Assembly: GCA_038501625.1 (NCBI GenBank)
Contig: JAZAYU010000009.1
Coordinates: 7,120,396-7,184,395, forward strand
Reading direction: 5' to 3'
DNA from: Corbicula japonica
Taxonomy: Eukaryota > Mollusca > Bivalvia > Venerida > Cyrenidae
Length of the DNA: 64,000 bases
This document shows positions 27,701 through 35,872 of this stretch, piece after piece. Position numbers and translations under genes: made by a program. The notes beneath the pieces were generated by a model. It was not told where the DNA came from. It did no database searches and saw only the letters and a program-made list of their open reading frames with translations. The number at the start of each line of letters is the position of its first letter. The stretch's first letter is position 1.

Positions 27701-30700
27701 GCAATTAATATGTATATATACAGGAAAGGGTTAAGAATAACCACTTCTTAGACATTGAGTTATTCCACCCTGAACTGTGAATAGGCAGCTTTAAGGATAG
27801 ATAGTGTTATTAACTTATGCATATAAATGTCATAATGGGGACATAGCATGTGACTTAGTCTACGAAAACCCAAAGTCTAGACTATAATTGATAAAGAAAA
27901 ATATATTTTTATCCCTATTTAAAGTCTTTGATTTACATTTGATTTATTTTTTGACTATTTTAAAGGGTCAGTGAAGGAAAGAAAAATTCAGAAAGTATGG
28001 GATTCAAACTCACAGTCCCATAAAACTTTTCACTAGAAAGAGATTGAATGGCAATCATCTTACTGTGGCACCTGAGAAGCTAGTGAAGAACATAAGGGGT
28101 TACTTTTATCTATCTGGGTAACATAAGAGCATCATCAATTTTATTTGGTGTACTATCAAGTTTGTATTATTTCTGATAAAATTACTTGATACGACTCTGT
28201 TATTGAAAAGTACGTTCAATTTAAACCAAAAGATAATTAAATTTAAATTCATTATTCAACCCTCAGTTTTTGACTTATCAATGTATTGCAGTGTATTATC
28301 ATGCAAATCAATTTTTATATGTTATTTATTTTATGCTTTTCAGTGAGTTATAGAATTTTCCCAGTGAAATAAAAGTGGTATTTCACTGTTTTCAATTTTA
28401 TGTTTTTATTATTATTATTATTATTATAAATGAGAACGTTTAGAAATCGGGCTCAAATTTGTATACTTGACGTCATGACGTCACGTCATAAACAAGCGCC
28501 GTTTCTTGCAGCTTTTCTGTCAAATTGATGTAAATTTTGCACTTAAAGCATAAAATAAAAAGAAAATTTGTTTTTACCATTGAAATATAGAAATGTATTT
28601 CACTCCTGAACTCCTGAATTATGTATTTTCACTTGTGGCTTCGCCACTCGTGAAAATACGAATTCTGGAGATCACTCGGTGAAATATATTTCTATCTTAC
28701 ACTGGTAAAAACAAATATCCTCTATAAATTATCTTTAAAAGATAAGAGAACTGTAAGGATGCCAAAAACACATCTGATAATGTTTTTAGATTAAAATCAA
28801 CTCAAGACACTTATGTTTCTCAACATCGTATGGGGACATTTAATGTACAATTACACGAAATAATTGTTTTTTTCCATTCTAAAATAACCTTTAAAGTACT
28901 AAAGGAACACCTTAAAGATATGTTACTTATAATAAAATGTAACTCACCGAGATTCTGAGCAACCAGGCAAAACAGCATGAACACAACAAGTCCTTTCTTC
29001 ATTATGCCTAAATACAGTGTCATTATTTCGGAAACTTTACAAAGCGGTCTGTCTTTAACATTTTTCTGCTGGTATTTATAATAAATCACTAATGGGAAGC
29101 CTTATCATGATTCTTGTACTGTCATTCTCTGAATTATAATCAAGGGATAAAATGTTAAATTGTCCAAATAGATTATACAACGGAGATTGAATTTCCAGAT
29201 ATCTTTAATAAGCTTATATATAGAAATCTTCTAAGAGCTTCCGTTTTATGGCCAATAGAATGAGAGTGGTGGTACAAAATACAGTAGACCAAAAAAACAA
29301 GACCTGTTTTTAGCTCACCTGTCACAAAGTGACAGGGTGAGCTTTTGTGACCGCCTGATGTCTGTCGTGCGTCGTCCGTCCTCAACAATTGCTTCAATTG
29401 ACTTCTTCTCTGAAACGGCTTGGCCAATTTTGATGAAACTTGCCACGGATGTTCCTTGCATGAAGCTCTTCCAAAGTTGTTCAAAGAAATCAATTCCATG
29501 CAGAACTCTGGTTGCCATGGCAACCGAAAGGAAAAACTTTAAAAATCTTCTTGTCTGAAACCACAAGGCCTAGAGCTTAGATATTTGGCATTTAGCATCC
29601 TCTAGTGGAGCTCTACAAAGATTGTTCAAATTATTTCCCTGGGGTCAAAATTGGCCCCACCCCAGGGGTCACTTCATTTTACATAGACTTATGTAGGAAA
29701 AACTTTAAAAATCTTCTTGTCTGAAACCACAAGGCCTAGAGCTTAGATATTTGGCATTTAGCACCCTCTAGTGGAACTCTACAATGTTTGTTCAAATTAT
29801 TTCCCTGGGGTCAAAATTGGCCCCGCCCCAGGGGTCACTTCATTTTGCATAGACTTATATAGGAAAAAATTTTAAAATCTTCTTGTCTGAAACCACAAGG
29901 CCTAGAGCTTAGATATTTGGCATTTAGCACCCTCTAGTGGAACTCTACAAAGATTGTTCAAATAATTTCCCTGGGGTCAAAATTGGCCCCGCCCCAGGGG
30001 TCACTTCATTTTGCATAGACTTATATAGGAAAAACTTTAAAAATCTTCTTGTCTGAAACCATCAGGCCTAGAGCTTAGATATTTGGCATATAGCATCCTC
30101 TAGTGGAAATCTACAAAGATTATTCAAATTATTTTCCTGGGGTCAAAATTGGCCACACCCCAGGGGTCACTTCATTTTACATGGACTTATATAGGAAAAA
30201 CTTTAAAAATCTTCTTGTCTGAAACCACAAGGCCTAGAGCTTAGATATTTGGCATTTAGCACTCTCTAGTGGAACTCTACAAAGATTGTTCAAATTATTT
30301 CCCTGGGGTCAAAATTGGCCCCGCCCCAGGGGTCACTTCATTTTATATAGACTTGTATAGGAAAAACTTTAAAAATCTTCTTGTCTGAAACCACAAGGCC
30401 TATAGCTTAGATATTTGGCATTTAGCATCCTCTAGTGGAACTCTACAAAGATTGTTCAAATAATTTCCCTGGGGTCAAAATTGGCCCCGCCCCAGGGGTC
30501 ACTTCATTTTGCATAGACTTATATAGGAAAAACTTTAAAAATCTTCTTGTCTGAAACCACAAGGCATAGAGCTTAGATATTTGGCATTTAGCACCCTCTA
30601 GTGGAACTCTACAAAGATTGTTCAAATTATTTCCCTGGGGTCAAAATTGGCCCTGCCCCAGGGGTCACTTCATTTAACAAAGACTTATAAAGGAAAAACT

Positions 30701-33403
30701 TTAAAATTCTTCTTGTCTGAAACCACAAGGCCTAGAGCTTAGATATTTGGCATTTAGCACCCTCTAGTGGAACTCTACAAAGATTGTTCAAATTATTTTC
30801 CTGGGGTCAAAATTGGCCCCGCCCCAGGGGTCACTTCATTTTACATAGGCTTATATAGGAAAAACTTTAAAAATCTTCTTGTCTGAAACCACAAGGCCTA
30901 GAGCTTAGATATTTGGCATTTAGCACCCTCTAGTGGAACTCTACAATGATTGTTCAAATTATGTCCCCTGGGCCAAAATCTGCCACGCCCTAAGGTTCTC
31001 TTGGTTTACATTATAGTTATGTAGGAAAAACATGAAAAATCATTTTTCTCCGAAACTAATAGGACTAGACCTTAGATATTTGGTGTTGAGTATTGTGAAG
31101 AGACCCTTTACCAACATTGTTTAAATGTTAGCCCTGGGGTCAATATTGGCTCGGCCGCGGGGGTCCTTAATATGTAAAAAGGGCAATTTTTAAAATTCTT
31201 CTTACTGGAAACCTCAATGCCTTCAGCTTAGATATATAGTATTTAGCATTGTCTAGTGGATATCTTCCAAGTTTGTTTAAATTATGTCCCCTGGGCCAAA
31301 ACTGGCCACACCCCAGGGTTCTCTTAGTTTGCATTGATTTATATAGGAAAACATAAATTATCATTTTTCTCTGAAACTAATGCGACTAGACCTTAGATAT
31401 TTCGTGTTGAGTATAGTAAAGAGACCCTTTACCAGCATTATTTAAATGTTGGCCCTGGGGTAAAGCTGAAAGTACTTTTGTACTCAGGTGAGCGATACAG
31501 GGCCATCATGGCCCTCTTGTTTCTTGTTTGCTGGTGTGACATTTCTACACAAAACTAGCATAAATTCTGTTTATTGTTTAATGAATGAAGCCTTTTATAA
31601 TTAGAATGACGTACATGTTTCCAGATTTGACAGCATCAGATATACCGGTGGGTTATGATAAACAATGTCACAGTAGAAGGTTTAGAAACTAAAGAATATT
31701 GACCGGCAAAACTAGTGCTTCAGTATTTAGATCTTTGTCCATTTGTGTTCACAAGAAGTGAATGTTCTCATTTTCAAATTACAGCTTTTTGAAATTGTGT
31801 AAATAACCAGTCTTCCATCATAGACATGTACATGTAGTAAAATAGTATTGTTTGGATTGTTAGATGTGGCCTTACTATTTTGTAAGGTTTACAGAAAATT
31901 TGAATTTCTATTCTTAGCCATTGATGAAATTGTGAATTCTTTTAACTAGATTGTTCAGTTCTGTGATTATATGTGTTTCTCCAGCAATTTATTATCTAAA
32001 AAGCAGACAGTGTAGACCTAGATATGCTCGGAAAGCAGATTTGGGTGTACACTGGTGGAATTCCAAGAGAAGTCAGTTCCTACACTATATAGGTTAGCCC
32101 ATATGACACTTGAGGATGATATATTTTATATTCATGCACTTTTTGTTTATATGTTTTAGGTTTGGAGTATGGACAATATGATATGTTCCCAGACTTTAGT
32201 TAGGCACCAGGGTAGTGTGGCAAGTTTGGCTGTATCAAGAGGGAGGGTGTTCTCAGGAGCTGTGGACAGCACTGTAAAGGTATGTTTGTGTTGGCTATTA
32301 GACCTGACCTGAGCCATATATAATGGTAGCTTCACAGGATTTCAGAATGACATGCTACCTATGATATGGACAAGTACATCTTCCTTGCAAACCACTAGTT
32401 TAAGAACTCTGAACCAAAATAACTTAAAAAGTTCCACAAATAACAAAAAGAAAATACACAACTTTTACAAATAAATGAAAATATGAACTTGAGGAACGTT
32501 TCTTTTATTAAATATTGGATGACACGATGTTTGAGTTTTTTTATTTTAAAAACACCACTGCATAAAAATAAAATTTAGATACAATTGAACCTGTGTTAAA
32601 GACCACCTGTAAACAAAGACCACCCCTGGACAAAGACCACACTTTATTTGTACCACTGATTGAGTCAAAGAACAAAATGACATGTGAACATAGACCACCT
32701 GCCTTTAAAGACCACTTTTGTGTTCTCCCCTGAGTGATCTTTGTATACAGGTTTGACTGTAGTCATAAGTAGAATATCACATAGGTACCATTAAATAATT
32801 TTATTGGGCTGTGTAAATATTGGCCTCTATGTGAATGTTTTAACTAAATACACCAGTAATATAACCATAACATGTTTATTGTTAAAATAGTCTAGACACC
32901 ATCCCTTCTCTTTTCATCAGAAGTACAGCAGATTTAAAACTGACAAACACTGAAAAGCTTTTATACCAAAAACCATCAGTACAGCTATCAATCTTAATTT
33001 ATTTGTAATGTAAGGATTTGAGACGTACTTCAAACCTTTTTTCTTACATAATCTCTGTTAGTGGTTATAGACATTGGATAATTAGTGGATTGTTTTCTGT
33101 TTAGCACTACATTATCAGTCAGTTACTTCAAAAATATAGTACTTACTAATCTGGCTTAAATTATTTACAGTGCTTTTCAACCACAGGGGACTCTTTTACT
33201 GCATAGTGGTGCAAGTTGTCATTTTCCAACAGGCTCTTGTTTACTTGTGTTGTTTATTCTGACCATGTGTCCGAGAGTGACACAAGTGTTTAACTAAATA
33301 CTTATCTTGTCGAAAGCTATAAAGTTCAGTTCATGTACTGAAATATTTATAAAGAACAACAATCAGCACAGTCAGTTTGTACTTTCAGGTATGGCAAGCA
33401 TGA
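1530..33403 (+). CDS. TRAF7: TRAF7, RING / TRAF-zinc-finger / WD40 E3 ubiquitin ligase (20 coding exons)
   Basis: Joining 20 exons with matching GT/AG phases gives 1902 nt, that is 633 residues plus stop; vertebrate TRAF7 is about 670. Exons: 1530-1590, 2069-2163, 3628-3711, 4175-4267, 5051-5090, 5464-5641, 9842-9917, 12828-12886, 14914-15131, 15877-15950, 16444-16498, 17234-17286, 18024-18092, 18567-18689, 19376-19495, 20083-20199, 21127-21246, 21749-21880, 32160-32279, 33389-33403. The domain order is low-complexity Ser-rich head, RING (about 95-130), TRAF-type zinc fingers (about 140-250), coiled coil (about 252-325), seven WD40 repeats (about 345-633). Known family role: a cytoplasmic E3 ligase that works with MEKK3 in JNK/p38 and NF-kB signalling. 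Near-identity to TRAF7 across the coil ([16 protein letters not shown]) and in the last blade makes orthology very likely. The ATG at 1530 is the first in an exon that opens at an acceptor-like site (1519-1520), so an upstream exon may add residues. Exon 10 uses a GTTAGT donor, chosen because it keeps the family length. Confidence 0.95.
2127..3395 (+). repeat. 66 bp minisatellite made from the TRAF7 exon 2 end and its splice donor
   Basis: About 19 head-to-tail copies, mostly 66-67 bp apart. The first copy is the coding end of exon 2 itself (CACTGCAGTAGCACAGACTC, then AGTGGG and GTGAGT). Each unit holds that exon tail, then GTGAGTG or a variant, a spacer (AAGCCTTGTTACA) and a pyrimidine-rich stretch. 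In the middle copies (about 2660-3140) this stretch reads TTCTCTTCGCAG or TTTTCTTCACAG, a fair splice-acceptor match. Because 66 is divisible by three, both strands show open frames with a 22-residue period across the array; I take these as by-products, not genes. Confidence 0.95.
4295..4532. mobile_element. TTAA-type palindromic MITE, diverged copy
   Basis: TRAF7 intron 4. It begins TAACCCTTTCCTCCATATAT and ends in a degraded ATAGAGTAAAG. It carries the family core, two facing blocks of GATCCAGATCAG and CTGATCAGGATC type. Confidence 0.8.
4613..4846. mobile_element. TTAA-type palindromic MITE, well preserved
   Basis: TTAA lies on both sides (4609-4612 and 4847-4850). Terminal CCCTTTCCTCC pairs with GGAGGAAAGG. 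Only about 80 bp separates it from the previous copy. Confidence 0.88.
5743..5957. mobile_element. TTAA-type palindromic MITE, diverged
   Basis: Left TTAA at 5739-5742 followed by CCCTTTACCCC; the right end AGTAAAGGGTTA has lost the final A. TRAF7 intron 6. Confidence 0.75.
6018..6086. repeat. Partial copy of the AAGATCATAAAAC palindromic element
   Basis: Only the right arm and the loop remain (CATCTGATTGGCTGAAATG through GTATGATCTTGGGCCC). Confidence 0.6.
6661..7005. mobile_element. TTAA-type MITE, longer compound copy
   Basis: About 345 bp instead of 230, with an extra CAGATCAGC block around 6820-6860. This looks like an internal duplication or two overlapping copies. The right TTAA is at 7006-7009. 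Confidence 0.7.
7468..7699 (+). other. Unexplained open frame in TRAF7 intron 6
   Basis: An 82-codon frame starts MWDLND with a short GAT repeat (Asp run) and has a Cys-rich middle (CRSCRSKIC). A usable donor-like GTATAA follows CAACAG-like sequence near 7700. A second overlapping frame is also open. There is no acceptor before it and no family I recognise. It may be chance, or a remnant of a mobile-element gene. Confidence 0.2.
7871..8057. mobile_element. TTAA-type MITE, diverged short copy
   Basis: TTACCCTTTACTCC at the left and GAGTAAAAGGTAA at the right. It lacks part of the first inner block. Confidence 0.65.
8170..9343 (+). mobile_element. Pearl-like (Helentron-associated) element with about 145 bp core repeats
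   Basis: The left end TTTTAGCTCACCTGAGC can fold on itself (GCTCA...TGAGC) and is followed by a GTCGTCCGTCG tract. About six core repeats follow, each with CAAGGTCAAGGTCACTGTTG. The right end has CTCAGGTGAGCG, which is complementary to the left stem, then hairpin GGGCCATCATGGCCC and CTCTTGTTT. No coding capacity, as expected for a non-autonomous element. The family name rests on structure only. Confidence 0.8.
9634..9817. mobile_element. TTAA-type MITE, badly decayed
   Basis: It keeps the order of inner blocks (GTGTAGATCTGG ... GGCTGATCTGC) but has lost both TTAA ends. Confidence 0.55.
10133..12285 (+). mobile_element. Pearl-like element with about 13 core repeats of about 146 bp
   Basis: The left stem ATGCTCCCCGAAG / CGGGGGAGCAT is followed by a GTCCGTCCGTCAGTCCG tract. 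Then come about 13 units with ACCTTGAAGGTCAAGGTCAC and CACAGAAATGATCACCATAA. The right end CGGGGAGCAT matches the left stem, followed by hairpin CCGTCTTCGACGG and TCTCTTGTTTT. Open frames over 11721-12161 (+) and 10700-10912 (-) are by-products of the repeat. It fills most of TRAF7 intron 7. Confidence 0.85.
13099..13287. mobile_element. TTAA-type MITE with internal deletion
   Basis: TTAA at 13095-13098 and 13288-13291. The last inner block (GTGCCGGCTGATCTGG) is missing. Confidence 0.88.
13930..14388 (+). mobile_element. Pearl-like element, short, about two core repeats
   Basis: The left stem GTCGCTCTTTCG with CGAAGAAACGGCGA is followed by (GTCC)n near 13990-14030. Two units start GAAAACTTAACG. 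The right end GGGCGACACAAG matches the left stem and is followed by hairpin GTGTTCAACTGAACAC, then CCATCTAG. The CTAG after a hairpin is a Helitron-like 3' end. Confidence 0.8.
14620..14856. mobile_element. TTAA-type MITE
   Basis: TTAA at 14616-14619 and 14857-14860. The last inner half runs CCAGATCAGACAGCACAGAT; it ends 57 bp before TRAF7 exon 9. Confidence 0.82.
15690..15797. repeat. AAGATCATAAAAC palindromic element
   Basis: GGGCCCAAGATCATAAAACT at the left pairs with AGTTTTATGATCTTGGCCCC at the right; the centre is CGCCATTTCAGCCAATC. It ends about 80 bp before TRAF7 exon 10. Confidence 0.85.
16212..16420. mobile_element. TTAA-type MITE, diverged
   Basis: TTAA at 16208-16211 and 16421-16424. 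It ends only about 20 bp before TRAF7 exon 11, so it forms the region just upstream of that exon's acceptor. Confidence 0.8.
17321..17445. repeat. Long palindrome in TRAF7 intron 12
   Basis: Arms of about 52 bp: 17321-17372 (TCATTCAC...GTGAAATATG) and 17394-17445 (its near-complement), around a loop of about 21 bp. It lies 35 bp after exon 12 and is GC-richer than its surroundings. Confidence 0.85.
18969..19173. mobile_element. TTAA-type MITE, diverged
   Basis: Left TTAA at 18965-18968; the right end GAGTAAGGGGTGAA is decayed. TRAF7 intron 14. Confidence 0.7.
19751..19964. mobile_element. TTAA-type MITE, diverged
   Basis: TAACCCTTTATGG at the left, AGTAAAGGGATAA at the right, with the core blocks in order. 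TRAF7 intron 15. Confidence 0.7.
20708..20854. repeat. AAGATCATAAAAC-type palindromic element, near-perfect
   Basis: CCAAGGTTATAAAACTGAG at the left and CTCAGTTTTATAACCTTC at the right. The inner arms CTCAAATCTCAAGCATCTGA and TCAGATGCTTGAGATTTGAG pair almost fully. TRAF7 intron 16. Confidence 0.88.
20872..20990 (+). repeat. Possible tRNA-derived SINE remnant
   Basis: GCCTCAGTAGCTAAATTGG followed by GTCAAATCCTGGTTGGGGC has the spacing and wording of tRNA A- and B-box promoters, but is degenerate. No tail or flanking duplication was found. Weak call. Confidence 0.25.
21280..21415. mobile_element. TTAA-type MITE fragment
   Basis: Starts CTCTTCACTCCATATATG and shows one inner block (GATCAAGATCAACCATCTGA); the remainder is eroded. 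Start of TRAF7 intron 17. Confidence 0.45.
21979..22034. repeat. Internally deleted palindromic element
   Basis: AGGTTATAAAGCTGAG and CTCAGTTTTATAACCTT are separated by only about 25 bp. This is a short derivative of the 20708-20854 type. Another partial copy follows at about 22069-22135. Confidence 0.65.
22240..23372 (+). mobile_element. Pearl-like element with about 155 bp core repeats
   Basis: The left stem ATGCCCCCACAAAGTGAGAGGCAT is followed by a GTCCGTCCATCCGTACG tract. Six units of 155-156 bp follow, starting GGCGGATTTCTTTCAAACTT and including AGAGTTATGGCCCTTTG. The right end is hairpin TGTCCTGAGGACA then CAGTCTAG. Open frames within it (22912-23127, 23189-23374) follow the repeat and are not genes. 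TRAF7 intron 18. Confidence 0.83.
23522..23732. mobile_element. TTAA-type MITE with small deletions
   Basis: TTAA at 23518-23521 and 23733-23736; the inner blocks are shortened around 23565-23590 and 23653. Confidence 0.87.
24310..24551. mobile_element. TTAA-type MITE, diverged
   Basis: TTAA at 24306-24309. The right end (AGTGTGAAGGGTAAA) is decayed. Confidence 0.72.
24862..25009. mobile_element. TTAA-type MITE, internally deleted
   Basis: TTAA at 24858-24861 and 25010-25013. Only about 148 bp: the middle inner blocks are gone, joining GATCAGCCGGCACATCC directly to the last half. Confidence 0.85.
25104..25301. mobile_element. TTAA-type MITE, diverged
   Basis: CCCTTTACTCCATGG at the left, GGAGTAAAAGG at the right; the TTAA ends are lost. 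Confidence 0.6.
25427..26383 (+). mobile_element. TAG...CTA MITE, longest copy (957 bp)
   Basis: Ends TAGCACAACTATTTG and ATTATTGAGACTA. Flanking 9 bp GAAGATGAG (25418-25426) and GAAGTTGAG (26384-26392) differ at one base and read as a target-site duplication. Compared with the 479 bp copy at 50836 it has about 480 bp more inside. It has no open frame of a transposase. The 8-10 bp duplications suggest a Mutator-like origin, which is inference. Confidence 0.85.
26612..26697. mobile_element. TTAA-type MITE, right half only
   Basis: Starts inside the last inner block and ends GGAGGAAAGAGTTAA. Confidence 0.7.
26895..27208 (+). mobile_element. Probable LINE 3' end
   Basis: An AT-rich 3'-UTR-like stretch with a T run at about 26959-26980 ends TTGAAATAAAGAAATG followed by TTCTGTTCTG. 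Short tandem words after an AATAAA-like signal are typical of LINE tails. No coding part is left and the 5' limit is a guess. Confidence 0.45.
27497..27730. mobile_element. TTAA-type MITE, reference-quality copy
   Basis: TTAA at 27493-27496 and 27731-27734; 234 bp body. Order: CCCTTTCCTTGATATATACG, a first block GCAGATCCAGATCGGCCGGC, its facing block CAGGATCTGCACTGGTCGC, spacer TCAGAAATAACCTAATGAAT, a second pair of blocks, and CAGGAAAGGG. It is effectively two nested palindromes inside terminal repeats. Confidence 0.92.
28569..28718. repeat. Imperfect palindrome in TRAF7 intron 18
   Basis: Arms TTGTTTTTACCATTGAAATA and its near-complement TATCTTACACTGGTAAAAAC, with an inner stem CACTTGTGGCTTCGCCACTCGTG. 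It looks like a non-autonomous DNA element or hairpin. Nearby 28354-28384 has another small palindrome with the words CAGTGAAAT / ATTTCACTG. Confidence 0.7.
28948..29023 (-). CDS. First coding exon of a secreted peptide or protein, antisense in TRAF7 intron 18
   Basis: Read on the minus strand. The ATG at 29002 opens [19 protein letters not shown], a textbook signal peptide (Lys pair, hydrophobic core, small/polar end), and then meets GTGAGT at 28947 in phase 1. An in-frame ATG at 29023 would add seven residues. A TATA box stands 50-80 bp upstream. One or more further exons must lie at lower coordinates. I could not identify one: a short stretch near 27790-27740 can be read as an acceptor plus a few codons, but that is not support. 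The mature product is therefore unknown. Many small secreted invertebrate proteins share this exon layout. Confidence 0.6.
29073..29080 (-). promoter_or_regulatory. TATA box of the antisense secreted-protein gene
   Basis: TATAAATA on the minus strand, 50 bp before the first in-frame ATG (29023) and 71 bp before the second (29002). A start site near 29050-29045 would be expected. A short upstream frame (ATG near 29060) ends before the coding ATG. Confidence 0.5.
29308..31522 (+). mobile_element. Pearl-like element with about 166 bp core repeats
   Basis: The left stem TAGCTCACCTGTCAC / GTGACAGGGTGAGCT is followed by GTCGTGCGTCGTCCGTCC. Nine close units of about 166 bp follow (CTTCTTGTCTGAAACCAC ... 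GGTCAAAATTGGCCCCGCC) plus two or three decayed ones. The right end CTCAGGTGAGCG complements the left stem, then hairpin GGGCCATCATGGCCC and CTCTTGTTT. Its ends match the 8170-9343 element but its core repeat is unrelated. Confidence 0.87.
32570..32760. repeat. Dispersed repeat with CAAACCTGT-type inverted ends
   Basis: Left ACAATTGAACCTGTGTTAAA and right ATACAGGTTTGACTGTAGT are near-complementary. Between them AAAGACCAC recurs about six times. TRAF7 intron 19, soon after exon 19. Confidence 0.6.
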
Positions 33404-34324
33404 GATCTGATGTTTACAGATTATTCGTAACTTTCCTTTTGGTGATCTGTCACCTGCTTGTGATGATTCGTACGACTGACATGGATTTACAGGAATTATG
33501 AAAACTGGCGTGAAGAAGAACATTTGTGTATGGGGCAATAACAATAATAGTTTACCTCTAGCTAACAGTTGTAGAGCTCTAGCTGTAGAGTTGATAGATT
33601 AATGGAGTAATCTGTTGATGACATTCCTAGAACAGTTCAAGTTGTTGTTGTTGTATAGGACAAAAAACAATGCTGATATTAGAGTCATCATGTGCTTAAT
33701 GTCATCAGACTCAGATTTGTGATGTGTCTTGGAACTTGAACGTTGGTCAACTGACTCAATTTAGACACGAATTAATGCCAGTCAGCTGGATGATTGAGAT
33801 TTGAGACTTATGTATGGCACAGGAAAAGGCTCTGTCAGAAAGATATCCCGATACTGGTGCACCTATATAATTATGCATTCAACAAATTTAATGTTAAACT
33901 AAGGGTGCATCATTGTTTAGATAATATACATGCACCTCTGCATTTTCTAAGCACCTATAAAATTCCACATATAACTTGTGAATTTTATACGTCCAAAGCT
34001 TAAATTACTGGTGAACTAGTATTTTATGTTTACCAGTGCATGGATATATAAAATCTACATTCTGGAAGAATGTAAATGAAAGAACAATGACAATTTAAAT
34101 GGCAGTGTACCTGTATTTTATAAGTGCAACATATTTATACATCCACGATGTAAATTTAATATGTGAGACATATACTGCTGTACAATTACAGGTGCACTGA
34201 AAATTTTGTTTATAGGTAAACCTTCAATACAGTCTGTGCCTTTTTGTATGCCATACTCATGGTCGTGTACTAAAATGTGCTGTTATACATCATAGGCTGC
34301 AATTACAGCATATCTTGTTCAACC

Positions 34325-34500
34325 CTTTAATCCATTTTATATGACTTATATCCTAGGGGCGACCAGTGTAGATTCAGATCAGCCAGTACATTCATGTAGT
34401 GTGATCAGGTTCTACACTGTTTGCCCACTGATCTATGAGCTTATTTCTGACTATGAAGTGGTCTAGTATAGATCCAGATCAGACTGATGATTATAGCTTA
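34325..34500. mobile_element. TTAA-type MITE fragment
   Basis: Starts CCCTTTAATCCATTTTATAT and keeps two inner blocks (GATTCAGATCAGCC, GATCCAGATCAGAC); its right end is lost. Confidence 0.55.
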
Positions 34501-35274
34501 TTTAACTGACACATTGATCGTCGGTTGATGTTCAAACTTCTTGACAACACCTCAGCAGCACATAGTAAATCTTGTTAAAATTACTGGAATTAAGGTCTGT
34601 TAAAAGCTACTCCTCAGACTGAATAGTGAACATTCATGGTTTAGCCCTACAGTAAACAAAATTTAAAATCATATCTTCATGAAATTTGTGTTCAATGTCA
34701 ATAGTAGTAGTGTATTTACCAAATCAGTGACCAATCAAATCCTAACTTGAAGTTCAAAATGTTGACCCATCTCTAAATGGATCACAACTTAAATTCCTTG
34801 TGCCATACTGAAAACATGTGAAAACATACTGGTGATACTGCTTGTATTAATGAGTTTGATACATGTATTTTAAGAGCCTTTTTTAAACCACAATGCCATT
34901 TCAAAATTTCTATTTTTTGTTTTTCAGTCTTGATAAAATTTGTTAAGAAATTGTTATTAAAGTCCCTTATTTATGAGCAATACATTCTTTTATTGTGGTG
35001 GTGTTGCTGGCATATTACCCAGTATTTTTTGTAAAATGAACAAACTATTTCTATTCTGTTTTATGTTTTTGCTATCAATTTTTTATTCAGCACTGTTTGC
35101 ATTTAATGTCTCATTCAATGTGTTGATGTTTTACAAATTCTGGTTGAAGCTGGTACTGTCAAGATGTCAAGTTGAGGAAAATAAACATGGATGTTTTTGA
35201 CATAAATGTTAAGAAATAATTAGAGGAAATGGTAATTCTTGATTTCCTGTATAACCTTCTGAATATTTTTAAGG

Positions 35275-35423
35275 AATGATTCTTATTTTGGTGCGGTTCA
35301 TGGAGATTGGACGTGCACGCGAGAGCTGGCAAATCCATAAAGCGCGCTAGCGCTTTATGGTAAATTTGCCAGCTCTCACGTGCACGTCCAATCTGCATGA
35401 ACCGCACCAAAATAAGAATCATT
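35275..35423. repeat. 149 bp near-perfect palindrome
   Basis: Left AATGATTCTTATTTTGGTGC pairs with right GCACCAAAATAAGAATCATT. The arms run about 73 bp each through GGACGTGCACGCGAGAGCTGGC to a centre GCGCGCTAGCGC. There is almost no loop and few mismatches. It is not flanked by a duplication that I can see, and no second copy lies in the window. Confidence 0.9.
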
Positions 35424-35872
35424 ACTTATATTTACATTTTATTGATTTTTTTCTTTAAATAAACTCAAGTCGAACGCTTTCAAAAATTAGTATTAAGTGA
35501 AAAGGGGGAGTAATACGTGGGATTTTTCAATAGTAACAGCCATGACATTACTGACGTCATTACGGGTCATGCGATTCATGCAAAATGAACCGAATTTTTT
35601 TAAACGAAGAAATCAATAGGAATGTAAATATTTGCCTATAAATATCTGAATTATTAAGGTTTCTTCTAAAAGCAGTAATAAAATTGAATGACAAGACCGA
35701 ATTCACTTGTTTAAAAATAGTTGCTCCCCACCATTATGAAATTATCATTTATAGGAAGTTTGGCTGATTGTGAAACACCGTGAGAAAACAAGGCTTATTG
35801 AGTTTGCAATAAGTTCTAGATTGTGGATTACACAGACTGAAAAGGATTTAATCTGTTTTGTAGATGTGTTAA

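Larger units (their letters stand above)
17234..33403 (+). other. TRAF7: TRAF7 exons 12-20: seven-bladed WD40 propeller
   Basis: Exon 12 (17234-17286) leads in with [17 protein letters not shown]. Exons 13-19 are all phase 0 at both ends (69, 123, 120, 117, 120, 132 and 120 nt). Exons 14-19 each begin at the WD strand: VWDTGS, IWNIDN, VWDVHT, MWDLDS, VWDINS, VWSMDN. Exon 20 supplies only V-W-Q-A and the stop, so the propeller is closed by a four-codon exon. Conserved GH and SGS(x)D(x)TIK signatures are present in most blades. In TRAF7 this propeller binds MEKK3 and other partners (known for the family). Intron 18 (21881-32159) is by far the longest. Confidence 0.93.

Noticed and set aside
27740..27792. 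Second exon for the antisense secreted gene (acceptor-like TATTCACAG then a few codons to a stop)
   Set aside because: It would give a very short product and any AT-rich intron offers such matches by chance.
27960..28090. Minus-strand tRNA-like B-box (GTGAGTTTGAATCCC)
   Set aside because: No clear A-box, cloverleaf or tail could be made; too weak to call a tRNA or a SINE.
29173..29566. Overlapping minus-strand frames of 83-116 codons
   Set aside because: They cover the left end of the 29308 pearl-like element; the words derive from its stem and microsatellite.
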